Origin: Erythroxylum novogranatense
Taxonomy: Eukaryota; Streptophyta; Magnoliopsida; Malpighiales; Erythroxylaceae
Reading direction: 5' to 3'
NCBI GenBank assembly: GCA_029891385.1
Contig: CM057233.1
Location: forward strand, 13,891,460-13,955,459
Length of the DNA: 64,000 bases
Part shown: positions 12,901 to 23,504 of the stretch, piece after piece
How the letters are laid out: each line of letters opens with the position of its first letter
Numbering within the stretch: the stretch's first letter is position 1
The notes under the pieces: model-generated
What the model was told of the DNA's origin: nothing
The model's database searches: none
The model's input: only the letters and a program-made list of their open reading frames with translations
Program-made: the position numbers and the translations under genes

Positions 12901-13470
12901 ATCGTCATTTGCCTATAATATCTACTGACATCTAACACGAATACAGTGAACCAATATATGCCTGATTGGACCATCTACGTTTTACTCCGGTCCAATATTC
13001 TCCATTTCATGACATATACAGTCAAAGCTGTAATTGCCTAACCATCCCGGACTTTTAATCTCACTTAGGCCTATAACCAGTATACTTCTCATATCTCCAG
13101 TGAACCTTTCCCAGTTCTAGACATATTCATTTTCCTATCACCACAATATTACCATTTTAATCCGGGAATTCATTCATAGTAATTATTTCCTTAATCCGTC
13201 TGGGCCAGCACAGTCATTCTAACCACAGTACAATATTAATCTCCTTGTCCATTTTTTTTTCTTTTTCCTAATCGTTGATACACTTTCAGGGGTTCACCCT
13301 CTAACACAGTCTCACTTTTCTCTCTCTTAGTCACTTGACACGCCCCGCACACGTAGGATTTCTACCCGTCGACTCAAACTAGGGATCGATTACTATGGTG
13401 CGCAGCGACACAACTCAAATGAATGCAACCTAACCTATGTTTCAGATCGTGCCAGATAAATTGCATATAC
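9921..13470 (-). other. Internal region of element C with no recognisable coding domain
   Basis: About 3.5 kb between PPT and PBS. Open frames on the plus strand (for example 9859-10281 and 10723-10956) have no domain signatures and start partly inside the LTR, so they are not called genes. The plus strand is pyrimidine-rich with many short T/C runs. I see no retroviral motif. It may be a rearranged or heavily mutated internal region. Confidence 0.6.
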
Positions 13471-13483
13471 GGGCTCGATACCA
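13471..13483 (-). other. Primer-binding site of element C, altered
   Basis: The minus strand reads TGGTATCGAGCCC, which matches the initiator-Met PBS TGGTATCAGAGC except that CAGAG has become CGAG. The same CAGAG-to-CGAG change separates the two C LTRs. The site is four bases from the 5' LTR end. Confidence 0.75.
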
Positions 13484-13487
13484 CCTA

Positions 13488-15558
13488 AATAACACCCATC
13501 TCGAGTGACCCGAACCCGATATCGTTGGTGATATCCGAGTCCGTGCCCCGCGAGAGTGGTGTACTACATCAGTCGATTAAAACTCAGTAAACATTTTTTT
13601 TTAAAGCCATTGATTCCACGTTTGCGCGGCAAAAGCAGTAGGTAACTAAAACCCATGTTCATAGTAAACCAGTTTCAGTTATTACAGTCATCCAAGAATA
13701 ATTTACAATCATTCAATAAGTAAAACATTAAAACCACAATGGGCTCAGTAGGAATACAGAGCATTGTTATACAGTGATTACGAAATACAATTCGATAAGA
13801 CACTAATGCAGACACGAACTGATCCCGACCCCTATCCTTCACTTGCCTACAGTAGACATACTCCCGCGTCAAACGGGGTACTCTTCAAGACCTGAAAAAT
13901 AGGTGCAAATTTTGGGTGAGTTTTTCGAACTCAGTGAGAAACCATCATCGATGGTTCACTCAAATCATGCATTACGCAAATATTGCGTACAACACGGCAC
14001 AGTAATATTCAATTCAACAGTATTACATAACAATTTACAGTAGTCTATAACAGTTTACAGTATCGGTAACAATTTACAAGAGTACAGAACAGTTCATAGT
14101 ATCACATCACAATTTACCGTAAATCATGGCATCACGCAGTTCAGTAATCATCACACAATTTGGCAATTCAATCAGTCATGTATATAATGCATATGAGACT
14201 CTTTCCCAGTTATTCAGTGTTGTGCCCAAGTGCTCAACATCGAAATGTAGGGACGCGTCAGGGATTTCTCCCCTCGGGCTAAGCCCGGTCAATACAGTGT
14301 TTAGGGATAAATCCCCTCGGACTCGAGGCCCGGTCAGTACAGTAATAGAGCTCGTGGCTCTTTTCAGTGATATATTAGCAACTTGGGTCACGTCCTTTAT
14401 CTGATCATGCATTTATGCATGCAATGCAAGATTCGGTGTTCATGATTCAAGATATGGCTATCAAAGCCCGATCTTGCAGATTACTCAAGATCATTCAAGA
14501 ATCCAATACAAGAACACACACGATTCGATCGTACACTTTTCAGTAATTATGAAGTTCATTCATATACATTTCAGTACAGTTCAATCATACACATTTCAGT
14601 AGGCATGCAGTTCACATTGGCAAGTAATTCACAGTAAGCACTTAGACAGTCAGGAATTTGAGAAACCAACTAGGTTACTCACTGCACTTCGAGCCAAACT
14701 GAAGTCTCGGTGGCGTCGGTGGACCGACGCCTCAAGTCGGCTCTAATTAAGTCACTAAATTTCCAAACTCTTCAAGGAAGACCCCAAGACCTAGCTTGCT
14801 CCACCACCCACGTAAATCATCATCTTTAGAGTTGAAGAAAAGCTCTTCTTTGATGGAAAGAAGAGCAAAGTGGAAGGGTATAAGATGTTTATCAATAAGG
14901 GAACTTGAATGATCAAAGCTCACCAAGGAAAGGAAGAAGAGAGGCACGAAAATGGGACAAAAATCACCAAAGACCTCCCAAAATGAGAGAGTGTCGTGAG
15001 TGTGGTGTGAAATGAAGCTTGAAAGAAGACAAAGCTAAGTTACTTTAACAAATACATGGCTAATGTCATGCCATGTGTCAAGCATTCATTTCATCTTTAT
15101 CTATTAATAATTTATAACATCAATTAATAAATTAAACCCCAAATTCCCACACTTTGACACTTTTCTAATACCCATATGGCCACATCTCCATGATTCTGCC
15201 ACCCTTGACCCATTGGTCTGTCACCCGGTATTTTTTTCTAGTCCGGGATTTAACCCCGAAAAATTCTAGAAAAATTTCCTAAAATTCTCCAAAATTGAAA
15301 AATCATTATTGACACTCTCCAATTATTTTTTTTAAGATCAATAACCCATAATTCTCGATATTCTCAACCAATTACAGTTATAACCAAATAAACCGGGAAC
15401 GTCAATGCATGCATGTACAATGTCTTCATGTGCAACAATGTCAATTTTCACACTACAAATATGTCACAAAAGGGATGAATAATACTAATTAATCCCTATC
15501 ACTCTCATCCTATGACAATTTACTATTTTACCTTTCCTGTCGGGGGTGGGATGTTACA
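13488..15558 (-). repeat. 5' LTR of element C
   Basis: Direct repeat of 7831-9905. Its inner terminus has decayed from the expected TGTAACACCC to AATAACACCC at 13488. Its outer end, ...GGGATGTTACA at 15558, adjoins the CTTAT target duplication. The stretch 14425-14535 carries the CAG-type changes that the other LTR lacks there. Confidence 0.9.
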
Positions 15559-16744
15559 CTTATAGATGTACATTGTATGATGGCGAATGAAGTTGTTTTG
15601 GAGAAACTTGTTAAATGAATATGTTGAAAAGCATGAATGATGTATGACAAAGATGATTTCTAAAGGAATGGAAAATTGGACAAGAACAGTCCAATTTTCT
15701 TGTATGATGCATGATTGTTGTGTTATGTGGGTAAGGTATAGTCCCAAGAACGAATCACGTGCACGTCGACCATGAAAGCCTTCGCCTTTGCACGCCTGAT
15801 TGTGGCATAGGATGATCCATTATTTTGGACTCTCAAGATTTGCCCATATAACCTTATTAAATGAGACTATATGGTTGCCAAGAATATGGACTTCTTGAGC
15901 CATTTGATGTGTTTCATATGTGATAACATGAAAGTGCAAGAATTATGAATGATTGAATTGTGAGAAATTATGTTTATGTATTGATGAAAATTGCATGATG
16001 TATCTATCATGACTTCATTGAAAGATTGCTAAAAGTATGAATAATTAAATGGACATGCTTGTTATATAAATATAAATGTGTTACCCATTGAGATAAAGCT
16101 CACCCCCTCAAATTCTCCAGGAAATGAGCAGGATCCCGAGGAGCAAGCTTAAAGGCATTTACTCCAAGATTTTCTTTTGGTCTTGTATTTGAAATGATCT
16201 TTCTAGAAATCAATGCTTTAGGTTGCATTTTGAGAAAACAGATGTATTTTGGCAAGATGTATTTTGATTGAAATGTAATAGGCTTGAAATGCCTACTATA
16301 GCATTGTAAAACATTTGTTTTGATGTGAATGAAATGCATGAATGACGTTTTATCATGGTTTCTCAAGACAGATTAATAACATATCAAGTGTGGCTTTTAA
16401 AGTTGTGTCGAATGGCTTTAAACTCCATGTGGGTAGAAATACATGTTTAGTTCAAGTAAAGATGTGTATAGAGTTGTGATTGATGAATCTTATGTAGAAG
16501 TAAGAATGTTTTGAATGATGGTTAATGAGCTTTGCATGAGTAAATGTATAGGATCATTGAAGTTGAACTTGAGTCTTTTTGTAAGTCAAACTAGGTGTTT
16601 GACATGAGAGGAGGTGTCAAATTATTGAATGAATGAGTTTGGCATAGAAATGGGTAGGTCTAGAAAGGATTGGAGTGTTCATGGTGTTTGGGATAAGTCA
16701 AGAGAGAGTGTAGAGGGTTAAAATCGAGTCAGAATAGACAGAAA

Positions 16745-16930
16745 TCGAGTTATTGGTTCACATAAGTCGAGTTATTGGTCCCATAAGTCAACTTGTGAAG
16801 CATAACTCGAGTTATTTGTCTCGATAAGTCGACTTGTTAGTGATAAGTCGACTTATTTGTCTCGACAAGTCGAGTTGTCAGCAATAACTCGAGTTATGAG
16901 TGATCATCCAGCATAAGTCGAGTTGTTAGT
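16745..16930. repeat. Palindromic word array in LTR B (ATAACTCGAGTTAT / ATAAGTCGACTTAT)
   Basis: Perfect 14-bp palindromes ATAACTCGAGTTAT (16802-16815 and 16884-16897) and ATAAGTCGACTTAT (16843-16856) alternate with imperfect versions such as ACAAGTCGAGTTGT. Spacing is irregular. The array occupies the same site as the unrelated words of LTRs A and D, just before the conserved block starting near 16960. Confidence 0.9.
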
Positions 16931-17617
16931 CAAGTATTTTGGGCATAGTTAGAGACCGAATCTCGTTTTGTAGTCTTCATGAGAGTTGTAGATATAGATG
17001 TCTAATTTCAAATGATGAAAGAACGAACAAAATCAGACCTCTAAATTAAAAGTTATGAGAATTGCGCCAAAAGAGTTTCATTTGGGTTTTAGAAGTGAGC
17101 ATGGTCTGCTCTTTTGGGCATAATTCCCTCATCCGGCCTTCAATTGAGGTGAGGTTTGAACCATTGGATTTATAAGACATTTACCATTCTTGCTACAAAA
17201 ATTAGTATAAATTGGAGTGAAATTGAGGAAGTTTGCATTAAAGCAAGTGAGAGGTCAGTTAAGAGAGCAGGTTTCGGATATGAACTCCTTTAGATTTATG
17301 GAGTGTATCTTGAGTTATAAAACTCCGATCAAGGTGATTCTTGCCTCTATACGAGCGTGAGGCTTCAAGCTATATTTGATATGAACAAGTCAATATGTAT
17401 TTGTGATGTTTAAGTAGTTTGCACTCACCTCGAAGGTGGAGTTACAGTTAAGAATTCTGCAAGGTTATAAGCATAAGGTTTCAGGACTACGAAAGTTGGG
17501 CTCCGGGAGCGGGGTCTGACATCTGTGGTATCAAAGCAAATGTGATAAGTGTAAGTTCCATGTAGTTGGGTCTTGGATCCAACAGTTGGGGTCTGGTCTC
17601 CGGGTCGGGTTCTGACA

Positions 17618-18660
17618 TAGCTCACATTTCATGACCTCATTCATGCTCATTCAATTCATGGCAATTTCAAGCAATAACAAGCAATGTCATACACTGTTAA
17701 AATGCTCACTTAATGGCAATCATACACCATCTTATGTACATGATCAAGGCACAATCAATGCTTATCTCAAATAGTTACAAATCATTAAATTCATTAGTTA
17801 AAGTAGCATTTAATACTTACTAACATAAAGATAAAAGTGAAACCCACCTTATAACTTGCTAAATCCTTGCTAAATGGAGCTCCTCCTCTTGCTCTTCTCT
17901 TTCTTCTTGTCCTTCTTCATCCATGACAAGAAAATAACCTCATATCACTTAGGGTTTCAAAAATTGAAAACCTAATGAACCTAAATCATGATATGAACTT
18001 TAGAATCACTAAACCCATCTTCTTTCTAAGCTATCTACACCAAAATTCAACCAAAAACTAACACTTGAAATTATAACTTACCTTGGTTCTTGACTCAACC
18101 AAAGAATTTCTTGGCTCAAAATGTAGCTTAGCTCTTCCTCCACACTTTTTCCTTTTGAACTTTCTTCAAAAACCCTCTAAAACTCATGGAGAATCAAACC
18201 CTAGCAAGAACTCTTCTTCTTCTTTCTTCTCTCCTCTTCACCGTCCACTCCCCCTCTCTTTTCTCTCTAAATTTCGTTGGCTTCCTCTCCAATTGCAAGA
18301 CCACTTCTTCTTTCTTCTTCTTTTTATACTTCTTTCATTTAACTTAAGCCCAAGCCCACTTCTTCACTTAATTCCTTCTTCTTCTTATACTTCCCTACTA
18401 CAACTTGCTTAGGCCCATACAAGCCCATTGCATTTAATCTTAACCTAACTAACCAACTAACATATTAAATGTTATTAACTCTTACCTAACTTATTACTTA
18501 ATGTTATCTAACTTAATCAATTAATGCTACTTACTCATTTAATGTCATATGCTATTTAATGCTATCATATTTAATTACTATCATCTCAAATAATGCTAAC
18601 TCAATTACTTAATTAGTCTAATCATGCTTAATTAAATATAAAAAAATTTTGGGGCTAACA
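17618..18660 (-). mobile_element. 5' LTR of element A, segment holding its 5' portion
   Basis: On the minus strand it starts TGTTAGCCCC at 18660, matching the start of LTR B (6740). It continues for about 1.04 kb up to the TAGCT duplication at 17618-17622. With 4465-6739 it makes one LTR of A. The outer boundary at 18660 is followed by CCATG. The matching target copy would be outside the window. A TATA-like motif is at 18323-18330 on the minus strand. Confidence 0.85.
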
Positions 18661-18934
18661 CCATGACTTGCATTCTCATGACTTCACTTGATTTTCTATA
18701 ATGTGTACTCTTCATTTTCATGTATTTTCTTGTCTCCTCTTGTCTAATCCTTTTTCTTCTTACTCTATGAAGACAAGTGAATGTAGATCTTCAGAAAACA
18801 ACCCTAAATATAGTGATTTTGACTCACTTTAGCTCTATCGCTTTTAAATTGTGCCTAAAACTGCATATGAACTAAAGTGAGTATCTTAAGTAATTTCATA
18901 TCATTAATCACTAACTGAATGGAGTAAATGTATA
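18661..18934. other. Flank of element A inside older element N, no readable coding
   Basis: A short AT-rich stretch between the start of LTR A and readable gag of element N. It probably belongs to N because gag motifs of N begin just to its right. No domain could be read in it. Confidence 0.4.
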
Positions 18935-19606
18935 ATCAATTAAGCACATATCATTGGGGTTGCACTGGTGAATTGTTGGTCTTCCATGAAAAATTGGGAT
19001 GGCTTCTCCGACTAGTATTGTATGTGTTTGAATACGGATCATTTCCCTCCCTTAATTGAAAACCGTTAAGTATGTTTACTTATTCCTCTTTATCAAAAGT
19101 TTCATAAAATTATGTACAAACATTGGCTGCAGGACCATAGGCTCTACATATACGATAAACTTTTTGATTTGGAATGTTTTGGATTAGTCTTGTAGTTAGC
19201 ATCTTTAGATGCTTTATTAACTCATCTAACTGTATGGCCAATTCTTGATTCGAGTTCACTTTATGAACTCCAACTCTTTTGCCCCTTAAACTCTTTTATT
19301 GATAATTAGCCCCCCAACATTTAGAAGATTTCATACGTTTCTTTAGCCATCCTCTCTCCTACAACTCCTACTGCTGCATTGTCCACCATGTACTAGCACT
19401 GTTACATTAACCCATCATAAAAGAATTGGTTTAGCATGTGAAGCAAAAAAAAAGATCCTGGGGACATTATATTAGCAAGAGCTTAAAGCATTCCCATGCC
19501 TCACGAAATGGCTCTCCCTCCATTTGAGTGAAGGTAGCTATCTTAGAATGTAGCTCAAATGTCTTTTAATGGGAATAAAATTTTCCCATGAATTTGTTGT
19601 ACACCT
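18935..19606 (-). pseudogene. Athila/Tat-like gag of element N, C-terminal part
   Basis: Minus-strand translation in three shifted pieces gives a gag characteristic of plant Athila/Tat-type gypsy elements. VYNKFMGKFYSH and IATFTQMEGEPFREAWECFK are near 19606-19490. LAIQLDELIKHLKMLTTRL leads into a knuckle-like RICRAYG near 19240-19135. DPYSNTYNTSRRSHPNFSW is near 18990-19040. Stops and frameshifts are frequent, so this is an old relic. It is separated from its N-terminal part (21546-21831) by LTR fragment K1. Confidence 0.75.
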
Positions 19607-21545
19607 TGTCGGAGATATGTAAATATAGTTCCCCAGAAAGCAAATGTATTTACATATAACTTAATCTTTTTTTAGTTACTTTTTGTAATGACAATATTTA
19701 TTATTAATAAAAAAGAGTTTGGTTTTATTTGTATGAGCATAATATAACTAGTCATAAGGTACCAAGATTCTTTCGTAAGTAATATACATATACATAAAGA
19801 TGTATAGGAAACATGCATATTATTATAAGCTAAAATAATTGATTCATAGTTGAATAATCAAGTTGGTCACTTGATTATGATTTAGACTGTAGTGTTATAA
19901 TTTATCTCCGTGCAAGTAAAGGAGTTTTCTTCAAAGGAATGAAGAGTTTCATATCATGATATTAGTTGACTATCGATAATGGCACTATTAAATGAATCTA
20001 GAATCGCGTATGTTTTAAAGAATAAAGTAGGTCGTTACTTTAATCTTAAAACATACACCTTAGAATTATTTTATTACAAACCACAATCTTGATGAGTGGT
20101 GAACTCGTATGTGTTTTATTACAATTCATGATATGATCGGAGAGAGTTTTTATGGAGTATCAATCCAATGTCTACATGTTGGAATTATTAATTGAAACAT
20201 GCATCAGGGAACATTCACTTAAATAAAGAGTTTATAGTGATATCATCACTTCTAAATGTTTTATAGAGATTGGTGATTAAACTAGCGCTAGTAGTTTGAT
20301 GCACTAGCTATCCATCAAGTCTCAACACCAAGATGAGATCTTGTGTGTTAATCACTTATAGAGTAAAACAGGAGATCTAGAAGGAAAAACTAACATAAGG
20401 GCAAAATATTAATTTTACCTTTATTGTTCTAATGGCCATAATATGGTTCATAATAAAGTTTGTAATTAGACATCTTATTTGAAACATTTATTCTCATAAT
20501 ATTTAGTAATTCAAGAGTTCAACTAATTGTCTTTAGTGGAATGACATTTGATTAATAAACTGGAATTAATTCTAATGAGATTAAATTAATTTCGGGCTTA
20601 TTGGAGCTTGAATTATATAAGTCCAATTAGATTCCCCACTTGGCTTCTAAGAAGTTTATCAAGCAAAGTAAGAAATATAAATAGAGGTTTTAAAGCCTAT
20701 GATTGAATGTTGGGCTTATACTAATTAAATGTTAATTAAAAGCCCAAATGAACATTTAATATTGGGTTAGACTTTGGTTTCATTTTATTAATTAGATTAA
20801 TTAAATTGAAACAAAGTTATTAAAGGAAAAAAGAAGGGCAAATTTCAGTTTTATAGCTACATGTGCAGTTGCACATTTAACATTGATTTGCTAAATTAAA
20901 GATGGTTTTTATCATGCTTCATCATTATTAAATGGAGTAATGATCTTATCATTAATTAGTTTAATGGTTGTCTTTTAATGATGACATGTAACCTTTTAGC
21001 ATTCATTTGATTAAAGAAAGGAAGAGGTACATTTGATGTACTCTCTCTCCCTTCTTTCATCTCATAACCAAAAATAAGAGGGTCTCATTTAGGTTATTGA
21101 TCTTTTCATATAGCCATCTTAAACAAATGAGAAGAGTCTCATTTATTAACTTCTTTAAGATTGATTAAAGAATGAAGAGATGCATTAGATGAACATCACT
21201 TCTTTCTTTGATGTTTAACCGAAATTGAGAAGAAGACTAGAAGGTGTTCTTACATTTTTGACTCACTATCTCCTCTCTTGCATGTATAGCCGAAACTTGA
21301 ATGAGAAGAGTCTCATTTTTGGCTTCTTTCAACTAAGGAAAATGTCCTCAAGTATTTATTATCCTTTCCCACCAAAGGATCTTGTTAACCAAGTTGTCCA
21401 AGGAGAATAAGTGGTAGATTGGATTAGTTGAGGATACAATAACAAGGAGATGATACAAAAGTGGGGAGTTAAGGCTATAGCAAAGAGTCAGTATAATTTC
21501 CATCTTGTTCTTATGTTAATTATTTTCCTTATACTATATCATATA
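19607..21545 (+). mobile_element. K1: truncated LTR fragment in gag of element N
   Basis: It begins TGTCGGAGAT at 19607 and aligns along its length with 40866-42830 (K2), including the shared 'ggttttat..gtatgagca' and 'tgtgcag.tgcacattta' blocks. A TATA box TATAAATAGAGG lies at 20676-20687. The last roughly 110 bp present in K2 are missing, together with about 18 codons of the host gag, so a deletion removed the junction. Family not identified. A complete target duplication cannot be shown. Confidence 0.75.
20676..20687 (+). promoter_or_regulatory. TATA box in LTR K1
   Basis: TATAAATAGAGG is a near-consensus plant TATA box in the plus-oriented LTR. In K2 the same place reads AAATAAAAATGGAG and is weakened. 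Confidence 0.5.
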
Positions 21546-21831
21546 TGGCGCAATTCTTCAAAGTGTATAGGAAGCACCTAATCCTAAGTTAATCTTCATT
21601 GAGGCCATCTAAAGGAAATGTTTAGAGAGTGGTATAGAATTAACAAATGAAACTTAAAAAGTCTTCACTAGGAGCCCCATTAAAAGATGGTAGCATGTTG
21701 TAATAGATTCTTTTCAAATTGTAATTTCTAGCTGCCTCTCTCAAATGTATATATGACGTCGCAGCACCAATCATTAATCTAGCATACTCCTTCATCACCA
21801 ATTGCCCTTCACCCATCTTGTGGTTATTCAC
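21546..21831 (-). pseudogene. Athila/Tat-like gag of element N, N-terminal part
   Basis: The minus-strand ORF starts at 21831 (MNNHKMGEGQ). It shows MKEYARLMIG, IHLREAARNYNLK and NMLPSFNGAPSEDFLSFI, the pattern at the beginning of plant Athila/Tat Gag proteins. After a stop it continues as LDGLNED and LRIRCFLYTLKNCA to about 21547, where LTR fragment K1 begins. The gag resumes at 19606 with VYNKFMGKF. Solo LTR E lies just upstream at 21901-24151. Confidence 0.75.
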
Positions 21832-22042
21832 TTGATCTTCATGTTCCTTATAATTGTGTTCAGAGTCCGTTTAAGGTCTTTATCTTCGATGTACATTATC
21901 TGTTGGGCCCGGGTCCAAATTTCCTATTCCTGAGGTGGCCCTTCGGTGGTGCCAGGTAAGGTCGCGCGAAGGAAGAATCGAAAGCGTGTGAAAATAAAGG
22001 AACAGTAGCGGGAAAGAAAAAGCCTCGTCGTGGCCTAGGACT

Positions 22043-22058
22043 GCTCGTCGCGACGAGC
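22043..22058. repeat. 16-bp perfect palindrome GCTCGTCGCGACGAGC
   Basis: A self-complementary 16-mer near the 3' end of LTR E. It uses the same GTCGCGAC core as the array 1.3 kb away at 23351-23504. It can be read as a second site of the same word within one LTR. Confidence 0.85.
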
Positions 22059-23350
22059 GCCCCAACTTTTGGACCCGTCCCTAACATCTATGCGAAATCA
22101 TACAACACACACACATACTCATACATTCTATCACATACACATGTTTTCAAATTTTCCAGTTAATCACACTCCACCTACATCATGCTATTACAATTCGAGT
22201 AAATTGAACAACAATCTCAAATAAGCACAATATATATATCGAAGTTTGAATCCAAAATACATGAGAATGCCCAATGATGATATGTTTAGAGGGCTAACCA
22301 AAAATACTAACTTAAGACAAAAGCTCCTAACTATCTTGGAGTTTCTGATGCCTGGCAAGATCAATGATCGTCTCGTTCTGCACCTGAAGAGTGGGAGATA
22401 ATAGGGTGAGATGCGAAGCTCAGTGGTATATACATTTATAGCCATTGGCAACGAGCCACACATTCAAGCATATACATAAATATACACAAGCATATAGCAA
22501 GTCATCAATCTATCAATTGAATTACAATCTCATAGCCATCAAATTGTCATAAGAATATGTCATGATATCTTTGAGTTCACAACATAGCAATTAATTATGC
22601 ATTCTTCCTAATGGATCAGTGATGAGATGCACAACAAGTGCCTCGAGAGTTCCATGGAACGATCCGGATAAACTGAAGTTTATACCATAATCTATCCGAG
22701 TTCGATTTCTCAGGATCTCGTGGCCTCAAGCGGGCAGCCAAGAGAAGGCTATACGTCGACGTGCACGTGACTAACGATATGTTCCTCTCTTGCCCAAACA
22801 AAGCACATAATCATTCGTTTCATTCTCAAATCATTTATCGAGCTTTCATACTTTTCATTCTTCAAATATGCCATAATGTCCTTCAAAGCAGTACATAATC
22901 ATAATCACAATGTATTTGCAATATTTCTCATAATTCAACACAAACAGTATCACACACATGCAAGCAAGCATACACATTTGCCCATACACACAAAAACCAT
23001 AAATATATTACCCACCTAATATCACTTGAGAATCCAATTCACTGTTGTCCTTCCTCTTGCGATTGGATCAGGTCGGCTTGGTTTCCTATAACAAACCAAG
23101 TTTCCATTCAAACAATATTCCAAAGAAATATTCAAAAAGCTTGAAAATCAAAAGTAAAAGCACTAAAAGCCTACATTCGACTTCCAACCAAATTCTCGAA
23201 TCTCTAGAGGCTAACTCCAAACTTCTCTTCTTCATAAAACTTGTAGCCCTCTATCTCTAGTCCACAACGAATCTGAAATCACCTCATTTGGACTTCTATA
23301 GCAAAAGATATGCCCAAAATACCAAAATTCAACTTTACTGAAAACTGGGG

Positions 23351-23504
23351 GCTCGCCGCGACGAAGCCACGCTTGTCGCGACGAAGGCCACGCTTGCCGC
23401 GATGAACGGCCCTTGCTTGCCGCGACGTGCACAAATTCGCACGTCGCGACGTACACACCTTCCTCGCACGTCGCGGCGTGTTCATGAGCACGTCACGACG
23501 TGCG
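23351..23504. repeat. GC-rich CGTCGCGACG word array in LTR E
   Basis: About eight copies of a CGTCGCGACG-like palindrome, some as CGCCGCGACG or CGTCACGACG. They are separated by variable 8-15 bp spacers, in an LTR that is otherwise AT-rich. LTR F has the matching array at 60779-60935 with different spacers. The flanks are conserved: 'acttctatagcaaaagatatg' side on the left and 'gtctggagaacgtctc' on the right. Confidence 0.9.

Larger units (their letters stand above)
7831..15558 (-). mobile_element. Element C: complete non-coding LTR retrotransposon (LARD-like)
   Basis: Two direct LTRs (7831-9905 and 13488-15558, each about 2.07 kb) enclose a 3.6-kb internal region. The element is flanked by the target duplication CTTAT (7826-7830 and 15559-15563). 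The PBS (13471-13483) and PPT (9906-9920) place it on the minus strand. No gag, protease, RT, RNase H or integrase motif could be read in the internal region in any frame, so it would depend on a relative for movement. LTR termini are TGTAACATCC...GTGTTACA. LTRs G and O share this style. Confidence 0.9.
6740..17617 (+). mobile_element. Element B: solo LTR of the A family, interrupted by element C
   Basis: It begins TGTTAGCCCC at 6740 and ends ...CTGACA at 17617, flanked by the 5-bp target duplication TAGCT (6735-6739 and 17618-17622). Without C (7831-15558) and C's duplicated target, it is about 3.1 kb and matches the LTR of A in the opposite orientation. There is no internal region, so it is a solo LTR. 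A TATA-like TATAAAAG is at 7118-7125. It lies inside the 5' LTR of A, a same-family insertion in inverted orientation. Confidence 0.9.
1..18660 (-). mobile_element. Element A: degraded Tekay/Del-like Ty3/gypsy retrotransposon, 3' part outside window
   Basis: Read on the minus strand, the order is 5' LTR (17618-18660 plus 4465-6739), PBS (4449-4460), gag, protease, RT, RNase H and integrase. This is the Ty3/gypsy order. The chromodomain expected in this lineage, the PPT and the 3' LTR lie left of position 1. The 5' LTR is about 3.3 kb once the nested block 6740-17617 is removed. The coding part is broken by many frameshifts and stops, so the copy is defective. Assignment to the Tekay/Del chromovirus lineage is from gag starting MPPRR, the protease and RT style, and very long LTRs, not from a database search. 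Confidence 0.85.
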
